Below the pieces are notes generated by a model. That model saw only the letters and a program-made list of their open reading frames with translations. It was not told the origin of the DNA and searched no databases. Positions 1 through 10,360 of a stretch of DNA of 64,000 bases are shown here, one piece after another. Location: the NCBI GenBank assembly GCA_015059305.1, contig SVAQ01000002.1:1-64000 (forward strand), written 5' to 3'. This DNA comes from Bacillota bacterium. Its GTDB lineage: Bacteria > Bacillota_I > Bacilli_A > RF39 > UBA660. How positions within the stretch are numbered: the first letter of the stretch is position 1; every line of letters begins with the position of its first letter. Both the position numbers and the translations under genes were made by a program.

Positions 1-1072
1 TTTCTTTTATACTAATAAAATACATATTAATATTACGATTTTTTATTTTTAATATTTCTTTAATTTTATTTATTTGTTTATTATCTATTTTATCAGAAAA
101 AGGAATAATTATATCTAAAGTTCCAAAAAAACGATTATTATAAGGCTTAATTTTAAACCAGTCATTTCCATTCATTCGGCCTAAAAATTTAAAATACTTT
201 CCTGTTTTTAATAATAAAGGAAAATAATTTAATACAATTTCATTATGATTTAAATCATGATATTTTTTATAATCAAATAAAAATAATTCTTGTAAAGTTT
301 TAGTAAAATTATATGGATATACTTCAGGATGCCAGGGAAAATTATCAAAATCATCTCTTCCATTGATACAATATTGACAATCTTCAAGCGGTTCTGAAAT
401 TAATTTCATTAAATCTTCTTCACTTTTTAAATCATTTATATTTATATATGATTTTGGATTTTCTTCAAGATTTAAGTATTCCATCATATAAGGAAGAGTG
501 CAACAAGAATAAATTTTATTTTTATATAAAATAAATTGATATGGTTTCTCATTAAAATGTCTGCAATTTTTAAAAGCCTATAAATAATCTTGTTTAATAA
601 ATTTACTATATAAAAATCTATTAAAAAATAATCTTAATCCTGAAACTCTTAATGGAATATTTAATTTTTTAAAACGTTCATCCTATTCTTCATGTTTTTC
701 AAGGAAAATTGGATAAAGAGATTTTTGAAAATAAATATTATTATTATATAATTTAATTAAATTGTCATCTGATATTTTATCTAATAATAAACCATTTGTC
801 CAAACTTGAGTATGTGCTGCTGTATTATTATATTTAATTAATATATCCATTAAATCCATAAAATCTGGATGTATTAAAGTTTCTCCACCGGTAATATCAA
901 TTGTTCTTAAATTTGGTAATTTTTCTTTTAAAATTTTTATATTATTTTCAAATTCTTCTTTAGAAATAGACCACCCTTCGTTTTTTGTAGAACATAAAAC
1001 AGAACAGCCAGTACAATTTAAATTACATTTTGTATTAATAATTACTAAAAATGAATATTTACTATTATTCAT
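1..1072 (-). CDS. Radical SAM/SPASM-like enzyme, 3' end outside window
   Basis: The N-terminus has the radical SAM motif CNLNCTGC (CX3CX2C) near residues 16-23, then GGETLIHP, the SAM-binding GGE motif. Two in-frame TAG codons (683-685, 578-580) must be read as sense. Beyond them the frame stays open to the window edge with downstream cysteines (CRHF, SCC, CQYC) like an auxiliary SPASM/twitch cluster. It is a tandem paralogue of the next gene, and its start overlaps that gene's TAA. Such enzymes cleave SAM at a [4Fe-4S] cluster and often modify ribosomal peptides. The substrate here is unknown; the Tyr-repeat protein at 6278-6943 is a candidate by neighbourhood. Confidence 0.85.
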
Positions 1073-2345
1073 TTATTTTTCTCCTTTTTATAATTTTATA
1101 ATCATTATTTTGATTATTATCTAAAGGTAAATAATAAATATATTTACTAAAAGTATATTTATTTACTATTTCTTCTAAAGTAATATTTTCTGTTTTTAAA
1201 AAGAAAATATTATTTTGATTCATATTACCAGGTCTAAATAAATTATAAATTTGATTTTCTATATTTATATTATTTTCTTTTATACTAATAAAATACATAT
1301 TAATATTACGATTTTTTATTTTTAATATTTCTTTAATTTTATTTATTTGTTTATTATCTATTTTATCAGAAAAAGGAATAATTATATCTAAAGTTCCAAA
1401 TATTTTTTTATAATAATTTCTAATTGCATAAAAATCATTTCCACGATGTCTTCCCATATACTAAATATATTTATTAGCATTTGTTAAAATTTCAGAAATT
1501 GATTTAATTGAATTAATATCATTAAGTAAATTAAAATATTCATCATAATTATATAGATATAAATCTTTTAATGATTTAAAATTATAATTTTTATTTTTAA
1601 AATTTCCAGCAGACCATGGAAAAACATCATTTCCCATATTTTTATCTCTACAATATTTACATATATTATGGCCTTCTGAAACTAATTTCATTAAATCTTC
1701 TTCACTTTTTAAGTCACTGATATTTATATAACATTTTGGATCATCTGGTAAATTTAAGTTTTCAATCATATGGGGTTCGGTTGGGCAACAATAAATTTTA
1801 TTTTTATATAAAATAAATTGATATGGTTCATGAAAATATTCACATGTTTTAAATTGTTCTTCTATATCCATATGGCCATTTAAATTATATCTAGGTTTAT
1901 TAAAGAAAATTCGCATACCATTGCTATGTATATTTAATTTTAATTTTTTAAATCGTTTTTTCTAATTTTCCTAATACTATAAAATTCCAGGATAAATAGC
2001 AATCTAAAAATAAATATTATTATTATATAATTTAATTAAATCTTCATCTGATATTTTATCTAATAATAAACCATTCGTCCAAACTAAATGTGAAGTTTTT
2101 TCTTTAAAAGAAATTAATATATCCATTAAATCCATAAAATCTGGATGTATTAAAGTTTCTCCGCCTGTAATATCAATTGCATCTAAATTTGGTAATTTTT
2201 CTTTTAAAATTTTTAAATTATTTTCAAATTCCTTTTTAGGAATAAACCACTTATTTTCTTCATTTATATTACTACACATCCAGGCACATCCGCTACAATT
2301 TAAATTACAATTATTAGTTATAGCAATTAAAAATGAATATTTCAT
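1065..2345 (-). CDS. Radical SAM/SPASM-like enzyme (five in-frame TAG)
   Basis: This is a 426-residue frame once five TAG codons (2004, 1977, 1971, 1962 and 1461, lower coordinates) are read as Gln; it ends at TAA 1065-1067. It has CNLNCSGC at residues 13-20 and GGETLIHP near residue 60. Later cysteines (CEYF, YCCP, CKYC) fit a C-terminal Fe-S domain. It shares long stretches with the preceding paralogue, including 127 identical base pairs (1274-1400 versus 1-127). The frame starts ATGAAATATTC and couples by TAATG to the upstream gene. Confidence 0.85.
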
Positions 2346-3163
2346 TAATTATAAATCCTTTCTGTATAATTTATTTCTGGATAATAAGAATAATCACTAG
2401 AATATAATATATAATCTCTTAAAATATCTCTAGTTGGCCACCCTCTATCTTGTATTTTAAATATTTCTATATATGGAGAAAATAAATCTAAATCCATTGG
2501 TCTAATTCTTGTAGCATATTTCCATTTTAATAAATTTCCACCTAATCTTCCTGGACAATAACTATTTTCTGTTTTATATTCTCTTTCCCAATGATGTTTT
2601 CCATCGCAATGAGCATGACAATAAGCATTTACTAATAAGATATATTTATATTTTTTTGTTAATTGTTTTATTTCATTTAAATTTCTACAAAAAGGAAAAT
2701 GTAAAACTATATAATCAAAATAATTTTCATAATTATGATTATTATTTATTTCTTTTAATGTTAATCGCATTGAAATAGAACCAACTACAATAAAATTAGA
2801 ATCAATATTTTTAATAATTTTTGCTTGTTCTAAATTTCCTACGCAAAAATTAGAAAAACCTAAATTTATATAGTATTGTAATTTTTCTTTTGACATTATT
2901 TGCTCTTGTTTTTGTAATAATAATTGTAATTTATTTGGAAACATACTATTAATGAGATGAATATGTTTTTCATATTCATCTCTTGTTAATATATTTATAA
3001 GTAAATTTGATTCATGCCCTCTTAAAATTGTTTCATAATCTTCATAAAATGGAGGTATATAAATACAAGCAATTGTTAATCCTTCTGGATCAAAAATTTT
3101 TAAACTTTCTATTAATTTTATATCAAAATTGTAAGGAATTTCAAATAACCGTTTTTTTGTCAT
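2345..3163 (-). CDS. U32-peptidase-like TIM-barrel protein
   Basis: 272 residues, no in-frame TAG. The central and C-terminal part (KYILLVNAYCHAHCDGKHHW followed by a later Cys, YCPGR) resembles U32 'peptidase' family proteins, which bind a [4Fe-4S] cluster through conserved cysteines and act in tRNA or ubiquinone hydroxylation rather than proteolysis. The N-terminal region has alternating beta/alpha character. It is coupled to both neighbours (TAATG, ATGA), so it belongs to the radical SAM operon. Family assignment rests on the cysteine block only. Confidence 0.5.
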   Translation of the reverse strand: MTKKRLFEIPYNFDIKLIESLKIFDPEGLTIACIYIPPFYEDYETILRGHESNLLINILTRDEYEKHIHLINSMFPNKLQLLLQKQEQIMSKEKLQYYINLGFSNFCVGNLEQAKIIKNIDSNFIVVGSISMRLTLKEINNNHNYENYFDYIVLHFPFCRNLNEIKQLTKKYKYILLVNAYCHAHCDGKHHWEREYKTENSYCPGRLGGNLLKWKYATRIRPMDLDLFSPYIEIFKIQDRGWPTRDILRDYILYSSDYSYYPEINYTERIYN

Positions 3164-3570
3164 ATATTATATGCCCCTTTAACTTTTTCACGAAATACTT
3201 TTATATATTCTTCAGGTAAATGAATTTCTGAGTGAACACTACATATTCTTTTTTCTTGATCCAAATCAATAATTGGAGAAGAAATTCTTTGTAAATATTT
3301 ATTTTTAAAAATAAAATTATCAGAAATTTGTTTTTTTATTTTATTTAATTTTTCTTCTATTTCTTGATTATCTGAAAAATTTTGTTCAATATATATTAAC
3401 TATTCATAATTAATTGCATCATAATTAAAAGAATTATCATACATAAAATTTTCATTTGTTAATATTTTTAAATATTCTAATGCTTCTTCAGCATTATTAA
3501 ATAGAGGAAAAGTATTTTTTGTATTTGATATTAAAAAATTTATCATTGTATAATTTGGATACTCTCTCAT
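3160..3570 (-). CDS. Hypothetical protein, radical SAM locus
   Basis: 136 residues beginning MREYPNYTMINFLISN, with one in-frame TAG at 3400-3402. Its TGA stop overlaps the start of the downstream U32-like gene (ATGA), and its start overlaps the TGA of the upstream SPASM gene, so it is translationally coupled on both sides. It is acidic/lysine-rich and helical with no recognisable motif. A small partner or recognition protein for the enzymes is possible but unproven. Confidence 0.65.
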
Positions 3571-4820
3571 ACTAAACCCCCTGTTTGTGAACTATTTATT
3601 AAATTATTACATAAAATAGAAAAATATTGTTTATAAGATTCTTCTGTTATTTCATTTTTTATTTTTTCGGATAAATTTAATTTTAATATTTTATATATTA
3701 AAAAAGAATATTTAGCTCTTTTTAATTGACAGGTTTCTCTAATTGGAATTAATGGATTTAAAACTTTATAATAAGCATCTCCATGACAAAAACCTGGACA
3801 TAAAGGCATATAAAAACAATATTCACATTGAGGTGTCATATTATGTTTTGAATGAGCGCATACAATTAAAGCTGAAATATTATTTGGAATACATTTAGTA
3901 ATAATATTATTTTCAACTTCAAAAAATCCTATAGTTAAATCATCATATTGAATTTTTTTACACATTGTTAAAGATAAATCATTTAAAATAATATGTAAAT
4001 TTTTATGCAAATTACAATTTTGTTTACAAGTTCCTGTATTATTTATTATTCCTTTATCTTTCAAAGAAATAATAGAATTTTCATTTAATAAAAAATTTAT
4101 AAAATTGTCTTGTTTTAATTGAATAAAATAATCAATATAAAAATTTATAAAATCTATATAAATATCAATATTTTCTTCATTCCATAATTCACTTTCTTGT
4201 TCAATTATTTGAATTTGAGAATAAGGAATTGTTTGAATTAAAAACTTAAAGAAATTCTTTTGATCTATTATATTTTCTGGAGTAATTCTATTATAAATAT
4301 TTAAATTATATTCTTTACAAAATGATAAAAAATTATGTATATTACATTGAGTAGATTTAGATATTTCAAGATTAAAATTAATTTTTATATCTAAATTATA
4401 TAATTTAAATTCTTTAATTTTTTCTTCTAAAAAAATCAAATCTTGGTCTTTTAATTTTTCTATTTCAAAAGTAAAATTAATAATTTTATTTACTTTACTA
4501 TCTGAAAAATTTTCAGATAGTAAAGTAAAAACTTTTTCTTTTAAAATATCATTAAAAAACCAATTATCATCTTCTATATATAAATCGCAAATAAAATTAT
4601 TATTATTATACCAATTTAAAAATAATATAAAATTATTAATAATTTTATTTATATCATTATTTATTTCTTGTTCTTTAATAAATATACTATTATTATAATC
4701 ATTATTATTATAAAAAGAAATTGATATATTTTTTGTATTTCCTTTTTTATAATAATAATAATAATTACGATTTAATATATCATTAATTAATAAAATATCT
4801 TGTTCTTTTACTGATATCAT
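3567..4820 (-). CDS. SPASM-domain protein lacking the radical SAM CX3CX2C motif
   Basis: 417 residues without TAG. The N-terminal two thirds are Asn/Ile-rich with no CX3CX2C. The last 170 residues carry a cysteine pattern typical of SPASM auxiliary-cluster domains: GTCKQNCNLH, MCKK, a single Cys near CAHS, then CEYCFYMPLCPGFCHGD and a final Cys. It therefore looks like a degenerate radical SAM protein keeping only the auxiliary Fe-S domain, perhaps a scaffold or peptide-binding partner of the complete enzymes next to it. It lies 5 bp from the upstream radical SAM stop. Confidence 0.7.
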   Translation of the reverse strand: MISVKEQDILLINDILNRNYYYYYKKGNTKNISISFYNNNDYNNSIFIKEQEINNDINKIINNFILFLNWYNNNNFICDLYIEDDNWFFNDILKEKVFTLLSENFSDSKVNKIINFTFEIEKLKDQDLIFLEEKIKEFKLYNLDIKINFNLEISKSTQCNIHNFLSFCKEYNLNIYNRITPENIIDQKNFFKFLIQTIPYSQIQIIEQESELWNEENIDIYIDFINFYIDYFIQLKQDNFINFLLNENSIISLKDKGIINNTGTCKQNCNLHKNLHIILNDLSLTMCKKIQYDDLTIGFFEVENNIITKCIPNNISALIVCAHSKHNMTPQCEYCFYMPLCPGFCHGDAYYKVLNPLIPIRETCQLKRAKYSFLIYKILKLNLSEKIKNEITEESYKQYFSILCNNLINSSQTGGLV

Positions 4821-4825
4821 AAAAT

Positions 4826-6262
4826 TTATTCTTCCAATCTTTGAATTTTATCACTAATACTTTCTTTAATAGTCCATTTTAAATCTTCTAAATGATAATT
4901 ATAAGCAGTTTGAGAATAACCATTTAACCATCTTCTAATAATATCCTATCCAGATAAATAAGGAAAACTTGTAACCTAACAAGACGTTTTAAAACATTCA
5001 TTAATCATTCCAGAAGAAATAAAATGAACATATAATAACTCCGGACTTTTTACATATACTTCATCTAATTGATGAGATAATGCTAATTCTTGACACATTG
5101 CATATCCTAAAGAAATATACGGAAAATAAGTGTCTTTAAAACCTCCCATAATATCATACCATTTATGATCAGCAGTCTCTTTTTCAGTTGCTGTTAAAGG
5201 ATTATAAAACTAATGACTAGCAATTAACATTTTTTTATATTTTTTATAGTCTTTTTCTTCTAAAAATTCATTTTGAAATTTTTCAGTATGTTCAATCCAT
5301 CCATCTGGACACTAACAAATTGTTCCATCTGGAATAATTGTAACAGCTCTCTAAGAAGCTTCAGGACATTCATGATTTGATTTACATAAAGGCCAATCTA
5401 ATTCATGGTTATAAAATAATCTCATAATCTAATCATTTGTTCTACGAAAAGCATTTTCTGTATATAAAGTTTGTTCAATTACTTTAATTAATTTTACAAT
5501 TTCCATTCCTTCTGTAGAAGATGTTTCTTGTGGAGTTGCAATTGTTGGAAAATTTATCATAGAATTAACAAATATAGAAGGATTCTTTGCATTCTTAGTA
5601 GTTTCAATTAATTGACGAATTTCTTTATCCCAAAAGTTAATATGTTTTTTTATATTATCTAAATTAGAAAAATGTTTAAGAAAATTTTTTTGAGTTCCTG
5701 TACTACTTACACAAAAATGTACTGAAATATTTGGTAAATACATTTCTTCTAATTGTTCATATAATTCATAACAATTACGATGATACTATTTCCAACTTGC
5801 AGTATGACCATCTTGAATAAATATATCTCCTTCAGTACCATCGATAGACATTTGAACATGGAAATGCAAAAGATTATTTTCTTTTCTTGGAGTTATATTA
5901 TCATTAATTACTTGTAATAATTGACATAAATCAGATATATTTGTATGAACCCAGTTAGTAGGAACAACAATGCCTTGTATATCTGGACAAAATTTAATAA
6001 GTTCTATCATTCCATCAATTATTTTATCAATATGAATAAAAGGTTCTCCACCCCAAAAAGAAAGATCTGTAACTTCTTTTGGATCGCAATTTAATTTTTC
6101 AAAAACTTTTTTTATGTTCTATACATATGTTCCATCTTTCCAAGACTCAATAATCCATTTATCATATTGTCTAAAACTTCTATTTTTATGTAAAAAACAA
6201 TAAGAACATTTTAAATCGCAAAAAGATGAAGTTATAATATTTAAATGTTCAATTGAATACAT
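4826..6262 (-). CDS. Radical SAM/SPASM-like enzyme (at least eight in-frame TAG)
   Basis: A 478-residue frame open from ATG 6260-6262 to TAA 4826-4828 only if TAG is sense, with TAGs including 5786-5788 and 5429-5431. It has CDLKCSYC at residues 15-22 and WGGEPFIH near residue 73. A C-terminal cysteine region (CKSNHECPEA, then GTICQCPDGW) is consistent with SPASM. One TAG sits between the two Cys of CQC, so termination there would destroy the auxiliary cluster. It lies directly downstream of the Tyr-repeat gene (15 bp gap). Confidence 0.85.
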
Positions 6263-6277
6263 ATATTATTTTTCTCC

Positions 6278-6943
6278 TTATGTTTTTTCATAAGCAAATG
6301 AATATCTATTACTATATTTATCACTATAAGCGCCATATCTAGAACCATAATTTCCACTGTATTGTGAACTATATCTAGAACCATAATTTCCATTATATTG
6401 TGAACTATATTGTCCATTATATTGTGAACTATATTGTCCATTATATTGTGAAGTATATTGTGCGCTATATTCGTTCCAATAGAAACCAAAATAAGCATCA
6501 GAATAAGCAACAGTATATTTACCACTATAAACTGGACATATACCTTCAAGAGTTTTTAACTAAGAATCTAATGTATTAAAATCTGTTGCTTTTATTAAAG
6601 CTCCTGCACTAGGTATAGTAAAATTCGCCTATGAAGATAAACTTTGTGTAGGTACATAAGTATCACTGGTACTATATCCATATGTTGCCCAAGTCTAATA
6701 CCAAGTAGAACGTTTTAAAGTATTTAAATTAGTTTGTAATTGTTGTATATTTGCTTGTGTAATTTTATTTCCTGCTGAAGCAACAGTTGTTGAAAAAGGA
6801 GAAGAAATGCTAGATTTATTTATCTAAGTGCCAGCATTATAATGAGTCTATCTTAAATTTTCAAGTCTAGCAAATAGTGTATTGAATCCTAGAGGAGAGC
6901 CTGATGAAGGGGTATTTGCAAAAATTTTATCTCCCTAATTCAT
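6278..6943 (-). CDS. Tyrosine-periodic repeat protein, putative radical SAM substrate
   Basis: 221 residues with six in-frame TAG, all in the N-terminal part. Residues 1-135 form a Ser/Thr/Gln-rich region (starts MNQGDKIFANTPSSGSPLGF). From residue 139 a Tyr recurs exactly every four positions to 203, then 206, 210, 214 and 218, with repeats such as YSSQYNGQYSSQYNGQ and YGSRYSSQYSGN: 21 Tyr in 80 residues. Gln in the repeat is always CAA. A strong RBS (GGAGG, 5 bp) precedes ATG. Flanked by radical SAM/SPASM genes, it is a plausible leader-plus-core modified protein. A surface or tail-fibre protein with an aromatic repeat is the main alternative. Confidence 0.75.
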
Positions 6944-6960
6944 TTTTACCTCCTTTTATA

Positions 6961-7323
6961 TTATTCTTTTAATTTAATAGTAAATTCAAAAGTTTCAATA
7001 TTATCTTTCTGTTCATATAAATCTCTACAATATACTTCTGAAAGTTCTTCTCTTTCATAAGTATATTGATTACTATTTAAAATAATATTAATTTTTTCAA
7101 TAGTAATATTATTAACTAAAATTAATTTTATAATTTCTTCAGTGAAAGTTAAAAAATCATTTTTTTCTTCACCAGTATCAAGACATCTGAAAGTCCATTC
7201 GCGTCCAAGCTCAGTATCACCTGGATTAATAAGAGTTACATTTTTTCTAATGAAAAAATTTTTATTATCAAAATTATATACTTTTGTTTCTCCATTAGAT
7301 AAAATTAATTCAATTTGTTTCAT
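6961..7323 (-). CDS. Hypothetical protein
   Basis: 120 residues (MKQIELILSNGETKVYNFDN...), no TAG, ends TAA. It is mixed beta-strand-like, with no motif recognised. It lies 17 bp upstream of the Tyr-repeat gene in the same operon and overlaps the end of the 94-residue gene, so it is probably co-expressed. A small virion or accessory protein is as likely as a peptide-recognition partner. Confidence 0.65.
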   Translation of the reverse strand: MKQIELILSNGETKVYNFDNKNFFIRKNVTLINPGDTELGREWTFRCLDTGEEKNDFLTFTEEIIKLILVNNITIEKINIILNSNQYTYEREELSEVYCRDLYEQKDNIETFEFTIKLKE

Positions 7324-7594
7324 TTATATTTTTTTCCTTTCCTAATAAAAAAATTATTTTATTATTATTTTTTTCTAAAAAGACTCCTTGAATATAATAT
7401 AAAGATAATGGTAATTCATCACTTAATATTTTTATATTCTAATATCTATATTTTGAAAAAATATCAAATAAATTATCTATATTTTCATCTTCATTAAAAG
7501 ATATAAAAATATAAGCTTTAAAATTAGGTGTTAACGAAATTTCATACGATATATCTTTAACATTATTATATTCAATATTATTAATATTAATCAT
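7310..7594 (-). CDS. Hypothetical protein with one in-frame TAG
   Basis: 94 residues starting MININNIEYNNVKDISYEIS, ending TGA 7310-7312 and overlapping the next gene by 14 bp. One TAG (in KYRYQNIKIL) must be sense. A good RBS (GGGGGATTAATAAAA) precedes ATG. No domain recognised. Confidence 0.6.
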
Positions 7595-7639
7595 TTTTAT
7601 TAATCCCCCTTTATAAAAGGGAAAAATATTAAAAATAGA

Positions 7640-8614
7640 TTAATCATTTTTGCTTAGTTTAGAAAAGCTTAAACAACCGCCTTGACATTTTTTATTTTTA
7701 AATTCTATACAATCATTACACTTTCCAAAATTATTATTATTTGTTTTATCTACAATAACTCCTTTTAAAAAGAAATTTCTTAATTCTTCACAATTATTAA
7801 ATTTATTACAATCAATTAAACTATCATAAGAACCAAAACAAGGACTTGCTTTAAAATCTGCTGTAATGTCAACACAAGGAATACAAAAATCATTTATTAT
7901 ATCTTTATTAGTAACTTTTTTAATTAATGATAATTCTAAATCTGTAAAATAACAATCAGGAATATGATTACAATCTATTCCAACTTTAACTTTTCTATAA
8001 TAAGCATTTAAAATAAAATTTAAAAAAACAGGTTTTAATTTAGTATAATATAATTCTTTATTTTGTTTATATTCAAAATTCATGGGTGCTGTAACAGATA
8101 CTCTAACCCTTTTTATTTTAAATTTATCTATTATATCCCAAAAAAAAGAATAATCTTCAATTTCTAAACATAAATTACAACCGCATGTAAATTGAGAATT
8201 TTCTTCACTAAGTTTATTTTTTAAATAAAGAATATTTAATACTTTATTTAAAGCTAAAAAATAATCTTCGGACATATTTTTAGGAGAATTTATATTAATT
8301 AAAACACTCATTTGAGGACTAATATATTGTAAAAAGGGTTGTAAATTAATACCATTTGTGAATAAAATAGAATCTGTATTATTCTTTGAACAATGATTAT
8401 TTACAATTGATAAAATTTCTTTAAATTGCGGATGTAGTGTAGGTTCACCACCAATTAATCCTACTCTTTCTCTAGGTGTTTTTTCTAGCCAAGATAAAAT
8501 ATTTTTTAATATATTTAAATCAATATTTTTTTTATCTTTTTCAGTCATCATATCCTCTGCAAAGCAATAAGGACATTTTAAATTACAATATTTTGTAATT
8601 GCAATATTAGCCAT
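7640..8614 (-). CDS. Radical SAM/SPASM enzyme
   Basis: 324 residues, no TAG. It is a compact complete enzyme: CNLKCPYC at residues 10-17, IGGEPTLHP near residue 54, then a cysteine-rich C-terminus (CGCNLC; FCIPCVD; SPCFG; GKCNDC and KKCQGGC), the classical SPASM ligand pattern. Members usually install thioether, C-C or Cbeta links on ribosomal peptides. It starts at MANIAITKYC behind an AGGAG RBS, 17 bp after the FkbM gene. Confidence 0.88.
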   Translation of the reverse strand: MANIAITKYCNLKCPYCFAEDMMTEKDKKNIDLNILKNILSWLEKTPRERVGLIGGEPTLHPQFKEILSIVNNHCSKNNTDSILFTNGINLQPFLQYISPQMSVLININSPKNMSEDYFLALNKVLNILYLKNKLSEENSQFTCGCNLCLEIEDYSFFWDIIDKFKIKRVRVSVTAPMNFEYKQNKELYYTKLKPVFLNFILNAYYRKVKVGIDCNHIPDCYFTDLELSLIKKVTNKDIINDFCIPCVDITADFKASPCFGSYDSLIDCNKFNNCEELRNFFLKGVIVDKTNNNNFGKCNDCIEFKNKKCQGGCLSFSKLSKND

Positions 8615-8631
8615 ATAAAATAATTCTCCTT

Positions 8632-9396
8632 TTATTTACCAAATAAATATAATCCCTAACCATTCTTTTCTAAGAAAAAATATAAATTATATAAAAAATT
8701 ATAATTTTTTATTAAAAAAGTAATATTATTATTATTATTTTCATGATATAAACCCATACTTAAAATAGGTTTATATTTTTGCAATAATTTTTCAGCACCT
8801 ATAATTAATTCTTCTTCAGAACCTTCTACATCAATTTTTAAAAAAGTTGGAATAATATTTGTATTTTGAATAAAATAATCTAAAGAAATACAATTTACTT
8901 GTTCAGAAAATATTATTTTATTTTCAAAATTAACTAATAATTGCTAATCATGACTAGCTCCAAGATTATCGCACTAAACAAATATTTTTGTACATTTTTC
9001 ATTTTTTAATGCAAAAGGCTAAATATGAATATTATTAGGATATAATTTAGCAGTTTCTTCAAGTAAACTTCTTGTAAAAGACATTGGTTCAAATGCATAT
9101 ACTTGAGCTCCCTATGCAGCTGCATATGCTGAAAATAAACCCATATTAGCTCCACAATCAAAAATTATATCTTTATTAGAAATTTTATATAAATTATTTT
9201 CATAAAAAATAGTATCATTTATAAAATAATTAGAATATATTTTATACAATAAATGACAAAATTCCCACTAAATTATTTTATTATTACTATATTTTTTATA
9301 AAAATTAGGAATTTTTACATTTTTAATTATAATAATATCATCATTTTCAATATTTATATTATAAGCTTTAAAAAAAGAAATTACTTGATTAATCAT
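8632..9396 (-). CDS. FkbM-family methyltransferase (six in-frame TAG)
   Basis: 254 residues, recovered only by reading six TAG codons as Gln. Conserved FkbM blocks follow in order: DCGANMGLFSAYAA (SAM site, about residues 80-93), VYAFEP, FLKIDVEGSEEELI, and KPILSMGLYH. The family methylates O-groups, mostly on sugars and natural products. In this operon it may methylate the modified protein or a cell-surface sugar. One TAG sits in AAQGAQVYAFEP, inside the SAM-binding fold, so truncation would kill the enzyme. Confidence 0.88.
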
Positions 9397-9417
9397 TTTT
9401 TAACCCCATTATTATAA

Positions 9418-10272
9418 TTATGATAAATTACAATTAGGACAAACAAAATATAAATTTTCTAAATTAATATTATCTTTATTATTATCTCTATATTTTACTA
9501 AAAGAGTAATAGGTTTATTATTCCAAGTTGAAATACCACATTTTGAACATTTATATTTATTTTCTGGTACAACAATAATATTATCATAAATTTTTATTTC
9601 TTCATTATTATTTTTTAATGTTTCAATAGATTCAGTTTTATAAATATGTTCTTTCATAGCATTAATTAAATTTAATGTTTTATGTTCTTCTTTATCTTCT
9701 TCTATAATTACTTCATTATTTTCTAATTCAGATAAAAATGAGGCAATAAAATCAATATCTTGATTCTTCTCTTGCCCTTCATTTAAATAATCTTGTTTAC
9801 ATTCTTTAACTATTTCAATCATTTTATCATTATGACTATCATGAACATTATTAGATTTTGGAAAAGTTTTAGAATCAATTTCTAAAGTATTAAAATATTC
9901 TAAAATTTTATTTAATTGACTAATAATTATTGGATGTCTTAAAAAATAATTTTCTTGTTTATTTAAAACAGAATTAATATCATTTAATAATTTTAATAAA
10001 TCTTTGATATTAGTCATATCAAAATTATCATAATTTATTTTTGTTTCATCAAATGGTGCGTCTAAATTAAAATTATTAAAATTTAATATTGCATCAATTG
10101 TTATTTTTAAATTTTCTTGTAAAGATAAATAAATTTCATCACTTTTTTCATTTTCTACAAAAATTTCATTTACAAATAATAATAATAAATAATGACAATA
10201 AATATTATCGTTATCATAAAAAAATCTAAAATCATCTAATCTAGCAAATAAATCAATACTATAATTATCCAT
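9418..10272 (-). CDS. Protein with degenerate C-terminal HNH/zinc-ribbon
   Basis: 284 residues, no TAG. A helical, acidic N-terminal 230 residues is followed by YKCSKCGIS and FVCPNCNLS, i.e. two CX2C pairs framing KYRDNNKDNINLENLYF. This is the layout of an HNH endonuclease finger, but the first catalytic His (LxxDH) is replaced by K-Y-R-D and the final NCH is NCN. It is probably a DNA- or RNA-binding zinc ribbon rather than a nuclease. It is the first gene after the promoter at 10307-10335 and may head the radical SAM operon. Confidence 0.65.
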   Translation of the reverse strand: MDNYSIDLFARLDDFRFFYDNDNIYCHYLLLLFVNEIFVENEKSDEIYLSLQENLKITIDAILNFNNFNLDAPFDETKINYDNFDMTNIKDLLKLLNDINSVLNKQENYFLRHPIIISQLNKILEYFNTLEIDSKTFPKSNNVHDSHNDKMIEIVKECKQDYLNEGQEKNQDIDFIASFLSELENNEVIIEEDKEEHKTLNLINAMKEHIYKTESIETLKNNNEEIKIYDNIIVVPENKYKCSKCGISTWNNKPITLLVKYRDNNKDNINLENLYFVCPNCNLS

Positions 10273-10306
10273 TTATAAACTCCTTTTTCTCGTATTTTAT
10301 ATAAAT

Positions 10307-10335
10307 ATTATATCAAAAAAAAATGGGAAAGTCAA
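10307..10335 (-). promoter_or_regulatory. Promoter upstream of the HNH-like gene and radical SAM locus
   Basis: TTGACT (10330-10335), 17 bp spacer, TATAAT (10307-10312) on the minus strand. It is the only clear promoter seen for the block 10272 to 1. Confidence 0.7.
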
Positions 10336-10360
10336 AAACATTTTCCCTAAAAATATTATC

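Noticed and set aside
683..1072. Short 129-residue radical SAM fragments as pseudogenes
   Set aside because: Breaks are TAG only, and the frames continue with conserved features, so recoding explains them better than decay.
6241..6549. Hydrophobic minus-strand frame with HNIMDNIVHNIM repeats
   Set aside because: It is the shifted-frame shadow of the YxxxY repeat; the real frame is 6278-6943 with a proper RBS.
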